DNA of 64,000 nucleotides from assembly GCA_016987375.1 (NCBI GenBank), contig PJRA01000313.1, forward strand, positions 3,598,404-3,662,403. The letters are read 5' to 3'. Numbering within the stretch: position 1 is the stretch's first letter; every line of letters starts with the position of its first letter. This document shows, one piece after another, positions 21,485 to 37,518 of the stretch. The notes under the pieces are model-generated. The model had not been told where the DNA came from. It searched no databases and saw only the letters and a list, made by a program, of their open reading frames with translations. Origin of the DNA: Brachionus koreanus. Lineage: Eukaryota; Rotifera; Eurotatoria; Ploima; Brachionidae. The position numbers and the translations under genes were made by a program.

Positions 21485-23599
21485 TTTTCCTAGTAAATGG
21501 AACAAATCTAATTAGTTAAAAATTTAGTTAAAGATTAAAATTTTCAAATAGATAAAAAAAGTGTTGTTTAATAATTCAAGAAATTGAGTAGTAACTAATT
21601 AACTACACAAAAACCTAAAATGAAGAAAATAGAGAAAAATAGCTAGAAAAAAGTTATTGTGTTTTCATAATTCTTGCAACATTCTTGAAATATTTTATAA
21701 TAATCGACTGAAATTTAAGTGAACAATTCAAAATTGCGAAATTGAATAATATACAAACATTTTTTAGTTTAAATCTTGTCAATTAGACGAATTTTTCATG
21801 TAAATTCATTAGGATCATTGTTAAAAATATTTTAAAAAATTATGACTACGAGTTAGGCATTTGATTAATAACATAAGTCAAACCTTAGGAGGGAGCTTTA
21901 ATGTGTTGCCAATGTTGCATAATTCTTAAATGCGCTCTCAAGTATTATGTTAGATTTTCATAATTTCACTAATTTACCTGATATTTGTTTATGAATATTT
22001 TAATAGATACACGTCTGACAAATATTCAAAATAAAGACACTCGATTCTAATTTAAATTTTAGAATAGCTTTTGGACTTAAAAATTTTCCATAATTTTCAC
22101 ATCTAGGTTTTTGTTCTAGGCCAAAAAATGAGGCTTAAGAATGAACATTGTTTAAATAATTAATGAGTATTAAAATATTTTTTTCCATAAAAATATTACT
22201 TTAGTTTAAATAAATAATGAAAAAAACTAAATCTTAGATTTAATTTAATGAATAGATGAAAGAGCAAAATAGATCCCTGTATTTAAATGAATTGCAAGAT
22301 AAAATAATCAAAAAATTTCCTATTTAAAAGAATTTTTTTTAGCTTGACTTGAGAGATTTTGACAAATTCGCATTAATTTATACCTAAATATAGAAAATAC
22401 TTATGACATATTAATTTGACTGATCAATGATACAAATATTCGTGGGAGTTTCATTCAATTAAGATTTTGAATCATTATTTAGTTTAATAGTAGCTTCAAA
22501 AAAGCACGTTTTGAAAAAATTTCTTTTTTTTTTCATACATTTTATTTAATTAAAAGTGATACATTATTTCTCAATTTTCCAATCATGAAAAAAATCTTTT
22601 TTACTTATAGAATTTTAAATTTAAAATTAAACTGCTGATTTTTCCAAAAAATGTTTTTTTTTCTAATTTTGATAGATAAAAGTCCAAAATTCTCGAAAAA
22701 AAAACACGAAAAAAAAACAATTCTAAAAAATAAAAGTAAAATGATAAGTAAAAATAATAAAGAAAGTTGATTAATAAGAACGGAATTCACATTAATTTTA
22801 AAATATATAACATTATTTGAATATTTTTTTTAAACAGGTTTTAGTAAAATATTTTTTGTAAGTTAATTTTCACTAGTTGAAAGTTTTTTGAATTTTTTAT
22901 TCGAATAAGTTAAGTCATGCTGATTTATTTGTTCCAAGTTGATTCTGTATTTTAAACAATATGCTTAATTAACTAAAAGTTATGAATAATATTAGAACCA
23001 TTTGATATAGAATAAACTTTAGATTTTTGAAACTTGAATAATTACTTTGTTTATTTTATTTTCCTTTATTTCTTGTTCAAATAAAAAAAAATTCACCTAA
23101 TAAACAAATAATAAAAAAATTTATTGATTTTATCTACAAGGAAACAAAAATTTAAGGAATTAAAATATTTTTAGGTTTTATTTTAAAATAGTTCTAAATT
23201 AATAGTTATTAATTATTTCACAGTATTTATTTAGGAAAATTCTTTAAATTTAAAAAATATGTTTTTTTTGCTTTCAGCTTCTTATTAATTAGTTTTTATA
23301 AAAATAGGCTTATTTATATTTTTTAATATCAGAATGAAGTGATAATATTTTTAATTGAATATTTTATTATAATAAAGTTAAAAAAATTTTACAAGAATTT
23401 ATGAAGTCAACCTTGTATTAAGAACATAGGTGCATCTTCAAAATTGGTCTGACTTTATAATTCTTGTTCGAACTAAAATGACAAGATTAAGTTAAAAAGT
23501 TTCAGCGATTCATTTCCTTATTAAGGATAAATTAGAGAAAATATACATGCAATTTCAAAAATTGTCTATAATGAAAAAAACAACGAAATTAGTCAAACT
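21485..23599. other. AT-rich intergenic region
   Basis: 2.1 kb with no coding frame, no recognisable transposon and no tandem repeat. Dominated by A/T runs. It must hold the promoter of the RRM gene and the 3' flank of NPDC1-A. Confidence 0.5.
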
Positions 23600-24275
23600 C
23601 TATTTATTTGAATCCATTTTTATCAGAATTGAATCTGGTACAGTTTTAAAAGATTTGTGGTTGGCTATATCAACTTGTTCATATGCTTGATTAAACAATG
23701 GATTTTGAACAACCATTTCCCCAGTCTTAAAAAAATTTTAACTTTTATTAAAATAAAAAAAAGCTTTTACCGATGCAAAACCCGGGCACTCATACACAGT
23801 TTCATCGGTCTCTATTTGAGAGTAATTGGCATCAGGTTTTTCCTCCTCTGCAGTTTCGATTGCCATCATCTGTTGTTTTTGATGCTGATAGTGATACAAT
23901 TGAGCACTTTGTGCCAAACGTCGGTCCGAATTGGTGTTGTGAAAAGTCTTAGTTGCATAGCTCGGATTCCAAATGCCAACTTTTGGATGAAAGGTTTCTT
24001 TTATTTTTTCTTTATGTCGATAGATTCTGTAAAATAAATTTTCTAATTTAGTTGAAAATCAAAACTTTTATATTTACGTTAGCCAACAGATTCCTGCCGC
24101 AAAAACCAACAAAAGTCCGGCAAAAACAAATGCAGCAATGAAGACTTTAAAAAATTGCGTTTTTGAAAATAGAATTTTGACAAAAATTTCAATTACTGTA
24201 AAAAATTGAGTCGCAGCTAAGATTTGTTTTGATTAAGAAAGATGAACACGATTCATTGGGATCATTAGAAAACAT
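23600..24275 (-). CDS. NPDC1: NPDC1-like membrane protein, short copy A
   Basis: NPDC1 is a neural single-pass membrane protein linked to proliferation control and vesicular compartments. Minus-strand exons 24275-24197, 24144-24078, 24026-23771 and 23725-23600 join in phase: 528 nt, 175 residues. After only about 26 residues there is a membrane helix (FIAAFVFAGLLLVFAAGICW), then the diagnostic cytoplasmic core DRRLAQSAQLYHYQHQKQQM, the acidic TVYECPGF block and the final TGEMVVQNPLF. The membrane exon is 67 bp with the same phases as in copy B. There is no signal peptide and almost no ectodomain. The proposed start is the ATG at 24275; an upstream exon cannot be excluded, but none is visible. 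Tandem with copy B, 1.4 kb apart, same strand. Confidence 0.82.
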
Positions 24276-25694
24276 TCTAGTACTTTGTTTCAAAAATCCG
24301 AAATTAAAGGAGTAATTTTATCATATTTTTTAAAAGATTTTTAATTTAATTCTAAAATTACAAAATAAACTTTTGCAAAAGATTTAAATTTTCTCAAGGA
24401 TTCTTTACTCCCACTTTAAATTGATAAAATATTACAAGTGTCGAACAAAATGTCTTTAGAATTTGATTTAAGGTTTTTTAGCTTTTTTATTTTAAAAATA
24501 ATAAAATATGGTTTAAATAAAAAAATATAAAAATTAATCTCCCATTTAGGATTTTTTATTTAAATCATTAAGCATTTTTTGAGTAAATGACAGAACAATA
24601 CTAGTATAGATTCTAAATTGATAAAAAATATTACTAATAATTTTTTTTTCATTTTATTTAGTAACCGGGTATTAATTTAAAAAAATTATATATATATTAT
24701 TTGAATGAATTGAGCAATTTAAGTCTATTAAAAATAGTAATATCTAGGGGAAATGATTCCTTCATTCAGGTAAGAATTTTATTTATTCTAATTTGAAATA
24801 ATTTTTAGGGAAGGGGGTAATTGTTTAAATTACAATAGATGAAAAATTTTTACTAGCTTTATTAATTTTTTACTTAGTATTGGTGATAAGTTTGGTAATG
24901 CAATATATATGAATGTTCTAAAATTTCAATTTCATGAATAAAATTTTGAAAAAATTTCTTTAATATTAACATTTCTACGATTGTTGTCTAATTTTTCTGA
25001 GAATCAAACTTTTGAATTCTAATGTTTTTTTTAAAGTTGAATGCATCATTAAAGTAATTAATAATATTAAAAATTTAAATCCAAATTTGTTATATATAAC
25101 TTCTATTTACTTTAGATAAAGAACTTTTAACAAAATGGAGATTATTTTTTTTGAATATTTTTATGGTCTGTATTTTTTAGTAGACTTATTGGACTTTTTT
25201 AACAGAATCATTCAAATATTGCGGCAGAAATTTTCTACCTAAATATTTTTAATTTTTTTTTATAAAAAAAGTCATTTTTGAAGTAAATCTTCTTGTTAAA
25301 TAAAGAAATATGTTCAGCATCATTAATTTATTTAAATATTTTTTTCTCACGGAACAATTGATTACACCAAATCGAAATAAAAAAATATAATTTAATTATA
25401 ATTTAGAATATTTTAATGTGAAAAGATAAAAAAAATGAGCGCAGGAGCCGTTCAAATCACCAGTCTTAAGATATAATTGTTAATAGTTGAAAATTCTGAT
25501 GAGCTTTGTATAAATCTGGCTCAAATAGATATATATGTATAATTTTCAAATTTAAATACTTGATTAAAATCATAAGTAGATATTAACTAGCTATAAGAAA
25601 TATTTCATCTAAGTTGGACAATATTAAATAATTAATAAGTTGATTATTGCAGTTTCAAAGTTTTAAATTTATATTGGTCAATCTAAAATGTCAA
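24276..25694. other. AT-rich spacer between the NPDC1 copies
   Basis: 1.4 kb of A/T-rich sequence. I searched it for a lost ectodomain exon of copy A and saw none. No repeat or ORF of note. Confidence 0.45.
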
Positions 25695-27717
25695 TTAATT
25701 TTGTGATGTAGTTGTTGACTCGTTAATCTGAATAGCTACAGATTCTGGTTCATTTGGCTGAACCGAATTCTTGTCAGATTCTTGTTTGGCTTCATCAATA
25801 TCAATCAATTGATCATTTTTAGTTGCTTCTTGCGTTTCTATAGTTGAATATGATGGTGGCATTGCTGATTGACTGATATTGTTTGAGGAAAATTCTTCCT
25901 TAAACAAGGGATTTTTTACTTCCATTTCTCCAGTCTTTAAAATTTTTATTGAATTTTTATTTCAATTAATTAATTTATTTTGAAGGTTACCGGTGCCAGT
26001 CCAGGACATTCGTATACAGTGTAATCGCCTTCTTCAGTTTCACCATCTGAATTTTCAGAATCTTCTTGTTTTTGCTCACTATTTGCTTTTTCCATTGCGA
26101 TCATTTGCTGCTTTTGGTGCTGATAGTGGTACATCTGGGCACTTTGGGCCAAGCGCCGGTCACCGCTTGACGTTGAGTTCGATTTTAATGAACCACTTGG
26201 TGATAATTTTCCACTTTTAGTTACATATGAACCATCATTATTTGATCGATAACGAACTCTAAGAAAATTAAAAACAATTAATCAAAGAAAATTGAAATTG
26301 AACCATGAAAAGTTAAAAAGTTTTTTAATTTATATCACTAAAATTCGGTAAAAATTAAATTTCAGTGATTCTTAAATTTTCAAAATTAAATATTTTATTA
26401 ACGATATTTTTATTAAATATTTTCTCAAGGTATTTTTAAATTATCTTCTTCTTTGTTGTTGAATATTTTTTTAATTAATCATTATTTTTTTAAATCAAAA
26501 AAAATTTGATTTTAAATAGATCAAATTAATTTTTTAATATTTTTTATTTAACAAGATATTATTTTAAATTAAAAAAAAAAGGACTTACGTGTACCAGCAA
26601 ACACCAGCTGCAACTAAAGCAATTACACCAGCAAGTGTGCATCCAGCGACTACAACTTGAAAATAATTTTTCTAAAATTACAAAGATAATAATCGTTAAA
26701 AAAAAAACTTACAAACAAAGAGAGAATCATTTTTTTTTATTTGATCGATTTTGGCATCAATAGTCGGATCTGATGTTGGATTAGATTGCTTATTAACCAA
26801 AGATGGATTTGATTTAATAGGTTCTGGACCATGTTTTTTTGCTGATTCTTGATTCAAATTTAGATTTAAATCTTGAAATATGTCGTCATCATTCAATCCT
26901 AATAAATCTTGAAAAAAAATATTAAAATAAATGTACTATTTAATTTTCTAAAATTTAAGCATAGTTAATTTAAGGTGCAGTTAAGAGCAATAATAGAGAA
27001 CATCAAACAGGATTACTAGTACAGCAAACATTTAAACAACAGATGAACAAAAAAATTACCATCCATCTTAAGTTCATTTAAGAACTGTTTGTTATAATCT
27101 TTTTCTGCTAAGAGATTTTCCTTAGCATCAAAATGCTTGACCGGATTATGATTATAATTTTTCTTTTTAAAATTAGTTTCTTTATTAGAAAGTTCTTCTA
27201 AAGGCATGTTTTCTTGATCTAAATCTTCAAATCTATTATTACCAATAGATGTACCTATATCCTTGATGTTCATTTCATCTTCAAAAATATCCGGATTTCG
27301 CAAAAGTTCTTCTAAGATCGCCTCATAGTCTAAATTAAAATCATGTTCTTGTTTGTCAAGATAGTTTTTTTGCAAATTTCGATTATTATGAAAGGATCTT
27401 AGCCTATGTTCATTTTTTAAATGATGTCTATTATTTCTATGATCAATGCGCTGACTTCTTAGGACTGGTTTCTCGTGTACTTCATTAAGTTTTGAATCTT
27501 CGTTTTCTTCATCATCCAAGCCGTAAAGTACCTCTTTGTTCGAGTATTCCTTATTTAGTTTTTGTTTACCTTCTTTTGGCTTCATTTTTAAAAAGTCTTC
27601 CTCGCGTACCACTCCACTAGGAAAGGCGATTGATTGTGATCTCTCAATTTGCGTACCGAAAACAACTACGATCAAGCAAACTGTGGTCAATAGGTTTGAT
27701 CTATTTACACCGAACAT
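25695..27717 (-). CDS. NPDC1: NPDC1 homologue, long copy B
   Basis: Minus-strand exons 27717-27060, 26907-26713, 26655-26589, 26258-25991 and 25934-25695 join in phase: 1428 nt, 475 residues (human 325). Residues 1-29 are a signal peptide (start chosen at 27717; the frame stays open 52 codons upstream but those lack sense). The ectodomain is long, polar and rich in Asn, Lys, Glu and His, and lacks the Cys-rich block of vertebrate NPDC1; EAILEELLRNPDIFEDE may correspond to the conserved acidic helix. A membrane helix (VVVAGCTLAGVIALVAAGVCW) precedes the cytoplasmic core DRRLAQSAQMYHYQHQKQQM, GDYTVYECPGLAP and TGEMEVKNPLF, which are nearly identical to vertebrate NPDC1. The exon 3 acceptor is taken at 26656 because the earlier AG leads at once to a stop. 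Confidence 0.9.
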
Positions 27718-30700
27718 TGTGAATAAAGTTAAATTAGTTTTTAATTTAATTTTTTGTCTTGCTTTCTTGATTTTACGTTCGATTAAACGATCATTATAAT
27801 TGAATTTTCTCTTTGCTTCTAAATAGTAAAAATAATTTTGTTTTGAAATAATTTTCATTTCAAAATTAGTCATTGCAAAAAAGGTAGAAAACCTAAATTA
27901 CCTTTATGACAAATAAAATTTAGAACAAAATTATAATTTTGTAAACCTATTTAAATGAAATATAAAATTTTTGTAACCTGGCTATTAAATTTTATCTATT
28001 TACTTTTATTTTTCTCAACAAAATCTAGAAGAAAACGTCGCAAAAATTATCTCTTAGAATTTAACAAAATTAATTTCAATTATTTAATCAAACATTTTTT
28101 CAGGAGTAAGCAGAATATAGTCTGAGATGCATTTAAGCCAAATTCCCGATATATTATGCTAAACAAAATATAAAATTTCATAATTTAAAATAATTACCAG
28201 TTTTATCGATTTTCTTTAATGTAAAAAAATAAAAATTTTGTTGATATAACATTATTTTATCATTCTGTTAAATATTTTATTTACAAGCGCCTACATTGTC
28301 ACTTAATTTCTTTTAATTTCTTTTTAACCTAATCCTAAAATCAATATTTTACATCAGGCTGGTAAGCCTAGGTTAAAAATGTTTGCAAGTTCAATTTTTA
28401 TAATAATTATTAACAAATATTGATTTTTCATATCTAAAAACAAAATTTTGGCTGATTACAAAAAATACCCGAAAAAATTTGAATCCTATTTTTTGATAAA
28501 AAAGCTAATATTTCCATATCAAAGCTAAATAAAAAATTTTTTTACTTTGATAAATTTGCAAGTGGCCAGTGATAATATTTAAACAAAAAATGAGTCATGA
28601 ATCAATAAAATAACTTTCGAAAAAAGTTTGCATGGAACAGTACTTAATTATGCTTTTATCGTCAGAGACTTGGAAAAAATAAAACTTAAATATATTATCT
28701 TTGGTTTAACAATACGAAAAAAATCGATATTAAAAAAATGAAGATTTTCTAAAATAAAAAAATATAATTAATTAAATTTAATTTAACTGTGAAATTAAAT
28801 CCTGAATTAGTACGAATGAATACATCTAAATTTAAAATTCTATAAAATGGCAAATAATTAAATTTTAAAATATTTAAGGCTTCCTTAATTTTTATTTTAA
28901 TTAAAAGAGTTTTCTAAATCAATAAAATTTTGCAAAATCTCGACATTTTATCTAAATTTCTACACTAATTTTTAAGTAGAAGGAATTTATTGAAATTGAA
29001 TTTTTTTTAAAATTCATTCATATATTTTTTGCGTAACTTTTAATTCTTTTTCTTAAAGATAAGTGAATTATTCAGGTCAAATTCTCCCAAGAAATCTTTT
29101 ATCATAGAAAAAATCGATAACTAATGAAAAATATGCTCGATTTATATTATTTTTTTATTGAATTCTTGAAAGCCTTTTTTATTAGAAATTAAAACGAAAT
29201 ATCCTTTTAATTAATATTCTAGTGGCAAATTTGAATATTCTTTTAAATCTCAATAAAGTAAATAGTTAATGAAAAATTATTTTTTTAAAAGTAATCGTAT
29301 CTGTTTATTGAAAATAAAATGCTTCCTTAAAAAAATGTGTTTCATGGGAAATTTTTTATGTCAAATTTGATCGTTTAAATATTATTTTCTTGGTTTTAAG
29401 TAAAATTCACGTTTTATTTAAGCTTTTCCCATTATTGCTTAAGATGATTTAATAAAAGCTTCAAAGTCATGTTCTAATTGCTAATCTAAAATTTAAAATT
29501 TAATGTTAAATTAAAATTTCTTTTTTACTTTTCTCATAGTTCATTAAGATTTAAACCACTTTAAAATTGGAATTTTTCGAAATAGCTTTTAGGTTTTTAA
29601 ATAAAAGAGACTAAATTTATTTTATTTATGACAAAGAACGATAAAATTTGGAATTATTTTGAATAATTAAAAGATTAATTTATATAATATTTTTTTGATA
29701 AGTATCGCTTCATTACAATTGACTATTTTTATTTAATTTGCCTGATAAAGAAATAATATTTAAAGCATATTTTAAAAAAATGTTACTTGATTAAATGAAA
29801 AAATAAGATAATTTGTTGAAAATGAATACATCGTTATAAAAAATTAAATTTTTTTTTACCTGATTAATGATCATAATTTTCGTTTTTAAATTTTTTTTCA
29901 GTACTTACGTAGGCCAAAAATAAATTTTAATTACTTCAAAAAAAATAAACTCATAATTCTCAATTAATTATTTATCTAAACAGCAATTTTTCAATTCACC
30001 AGTCAATTTACGTAAATTACATCATGTTAAAATGATCCTTAAACATAATATTAGACGATATTTATTCAAATAAAACAATTTGGAAATTTCTTATGAAAAT
30101 ATTCAGAATATCGATTTTTCCAATTCAAGAAATACATATATATAATAAAACTTGGTTATTCGATTTTTAAGAGATTTTTGTTCAATTCTCTAATAATTCA
30201 ATTATTTTTAATGAATGGAATTAACAAAGTTTTTAAATTTTTTAAATTACTCTCTAGCATTTTAATTGAATAATAGCATTCTATATTAATTCATTGTATC
30301 GAGAGATCCATTTATACAATTTTTAATATTTTTAATAGTTTTAATGGATTTAGTCATATATCATATAGATTTAACTGTTTTAATTGACATTTTAAATCAT
30401 CGAAGCATAATTCTTTTTTCCAAAAATTATATTTTATTTTCATATTAAAAGCTTTTACTAAAATTTCAAAAAAAAAAAGACCTATCAATCAATTTTGGAA
30501 GCTTAATCATATTTATATTTTATAAAAAACAAAGTTTATAAAATAAAAAATTTGAATTTCTTAAAAAAAGAAAACTCAGGATATTCTATTTTATTTATAC
30601 GTGTTTTATGAAAAATAGGTGTGATATAAAAAAATATTATAAAAAGAAAAAAATTACATAATTGCGCCTTTTTTATTTTATAAAAATAAGCACCTTTTGG

Positions 30701-31013
30701 ATGACTTAACAACAAATTAGGTTTAATTTATTTTCTTTGATACTATTATTTACTAGTACTCGGGTTAATACTCGTATTTTTTCTTCGCTTTTAAGGCTTT
30801 TTCAAAATTTTTAACTCCCATAAAAGATTTAATCTAAAAAAGTTTTACATAAGATAAATTACAAAGAATTAAAAATATAAGAAAAGGGACAATAAAATTA
30901 TCTCAAACCATTAGTAAATAAAACTATTTTTATCATTTACTTGATAATAGTTTTACAAAAAACTTTTAATTTAAATGATTCAAATTAAAAGTTTTAATCA
31001 AAATTTTTATCTC
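27718..31013. other. Large AT-rich intergenic region
   Basis: 3.3 kb between the divergent NPDC1-B and KAT5 genes. No reading frame, RNA gene or repeat that I can support; short hairpins such as AGGCTGGTAAGCCT near 28355 are weak. Confidence 0.5.
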
Positions 31014-31388
31014 CAGAGTTGTTTAAAAGTCAAAAGTCTAAGGCATGTCTTAGTCCAAGACTTAAATTGTATTTTTAAAAAATATCGATACAAATTATTA
31101 AAAAAAAAAATTTTACTCTAAATTTTTATTAATAAAGATTCTCTTTTGCTTACAACAAAAAAACTTTTTTTAATTAGTCATGATTAAGTCCATATTACTA
31201 ACCATAAAGTTGTCTTCTAGGTTTTTGTCAGTTAATCTTGACCAATGTGGTCGGTTGGTATAACCGGATTTAGTAAAAAGCCTTTAAACTGGTCCTGGAG
31301 AAATTGAAACTGAAAAGAATTTTTGTGCATGCGATGCTAGTGCCGGAGTTTAAAGTCTGATCTTGGACTTCAATTTTAAACAACTCTG
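31014..31388. mobile_element. hAT-like MITE, copy 2, with terminal inverted repeats
   Basis: A 375-bp element. The left end CAGAGTTGTTTAAAA (31014-31028) is exactly repeated in inverse at the right end (31374-31388), and similarity continues inward more loosely. The flanks read TTTATCTC before and ATTATCTT after, a likely degraded 8-bp target duplication (6 of 8 equal). CAG-starting inverted repeats with 8-bp duplications are typical of hAT elements. No transposase is encoded, so it is non-autonomous. A related copy lies at 18113-18680. Confidence 0.75.
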
Positions 31389-32439
31389 ATTATCTTTTAT
31401 TCTTTTCTGTTATAATTTTTAATTACTATTTGATACATTAATAATTTCTTTTTCAAAATTAATAAATACCTTTATTTTTTGCTTGATTTCGACTAATCGA
31501 TTTATGCATAGTAATATGCATTTTAATTATTTAAAGTTTTTAACTATTTTAAGTCTAAAACTATCATATCATTTTTCTCAATTTTTAAGTACTGCACTAA
31601 ATCAAAGTTCTTTTTAAGATTATTCAACAATTGAAAATTTTCTAAAGCCAATATAGCGAATACCAATTTAAATTTAAACAAAAAGAATTCAAATAATTTT
31701 CATGATCATTGAATCTAATCGATTACTATATCTTACAGATTCTTGTGAATCTCACAAAATTATTCTATATTCTTATAAATTCTGAATTTAATTAGAATCC
31801 TAGAAAATAATTTAATTTTTAAAGAAAAATTTAAAATTGTTTCTATCCAAAAAAGATGTATTTATTTGAAAAATCTATTCAAAAGATACGATGATTTTTT
31901 TTTCGAACGAGTCATAAAAGATTCAAAATGACTCATTTGAGGCTTCTAGAGTTAAAAAAGAAATACATTCCATTATTTCTTTAAAAAATTTATTAAATTT
32001 TTTTAATCTCAAGATGGCTTGAAATCAATTTTTAAAAATATTTTTTAGATATTTCTCAGTTATTAATATATTTTGCACATACATTAGCTTTTATCTTAAT
32101 GTAATGAAAATGAAAATTAAATGATAAAATACTTATTTCATTCCAATCCAGCTTAAACTCAATAATATCAAAATAAAAATTAATTGAGGGCTGATTTGAG
32201 GCAAAAATAAATTTGAGATTTTGGCTTAAATAAAAAAAGACAAATAGAATGTCTATTCTTTGCAACAATTAGTTCATATATACATAGCGAAATTTTTAAT
32301 TAAAATTTTTCTAATTTTAAGAATTAATTTAAAATAAATCAGAAACTTCAAATATTTTATTTAGACTTAGCGATTCTATTATAATTTTGAAAAATTCCAT
32401 CTCTAAAGTTACTAACAAACATTAAAGAATTATTTTATA
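31389..32439. other. Upstream region of KAT5
   Basis: 1.05 kb of A/T-rich sequence expected to contain the KAT5 promoter and leader. No defensible core promoter motif, no ORF I believe. Confidence 0.4.
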
Positions 32440-37182
<4,743 letters not shown>

Positions 37183-37518
37183 ATTGAAAAATTTTTTTTG
37201 TGTTGAATATTTCATTCTATTTAATTTAAAAATTATTATGAAAAAAAAGAAGAAACTAAAGATATATATGTATTATAGTCATTAAATTGTAAAAATACTT
37301 TTTCGTTAATGCTTTAAGTTTATGGTTAGTTTTGATTCATTTTAATATTATTTGCTTGAGTCAATATTTTCTTATCGATTTATAATTAATAAATTAAAAA
37401 ATAAATAAACAAATAATTTTAAAATAAATTCTTTTAATTTATTAAACTATCGGTTGTAGCTAAGCCGAATTTTAAGATTTATTTAATACTATGAATTTAG
37501 AAATTTTATATAGATTTA
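37183..37518. other. Spacer between KAT5 and BFAR
   Basis: 336 bp carrying the KAT5 3' end (AATAAA-type words near 37390-37430) and the BFAR promoter. Nothing else seen. Confidence 0.4.
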
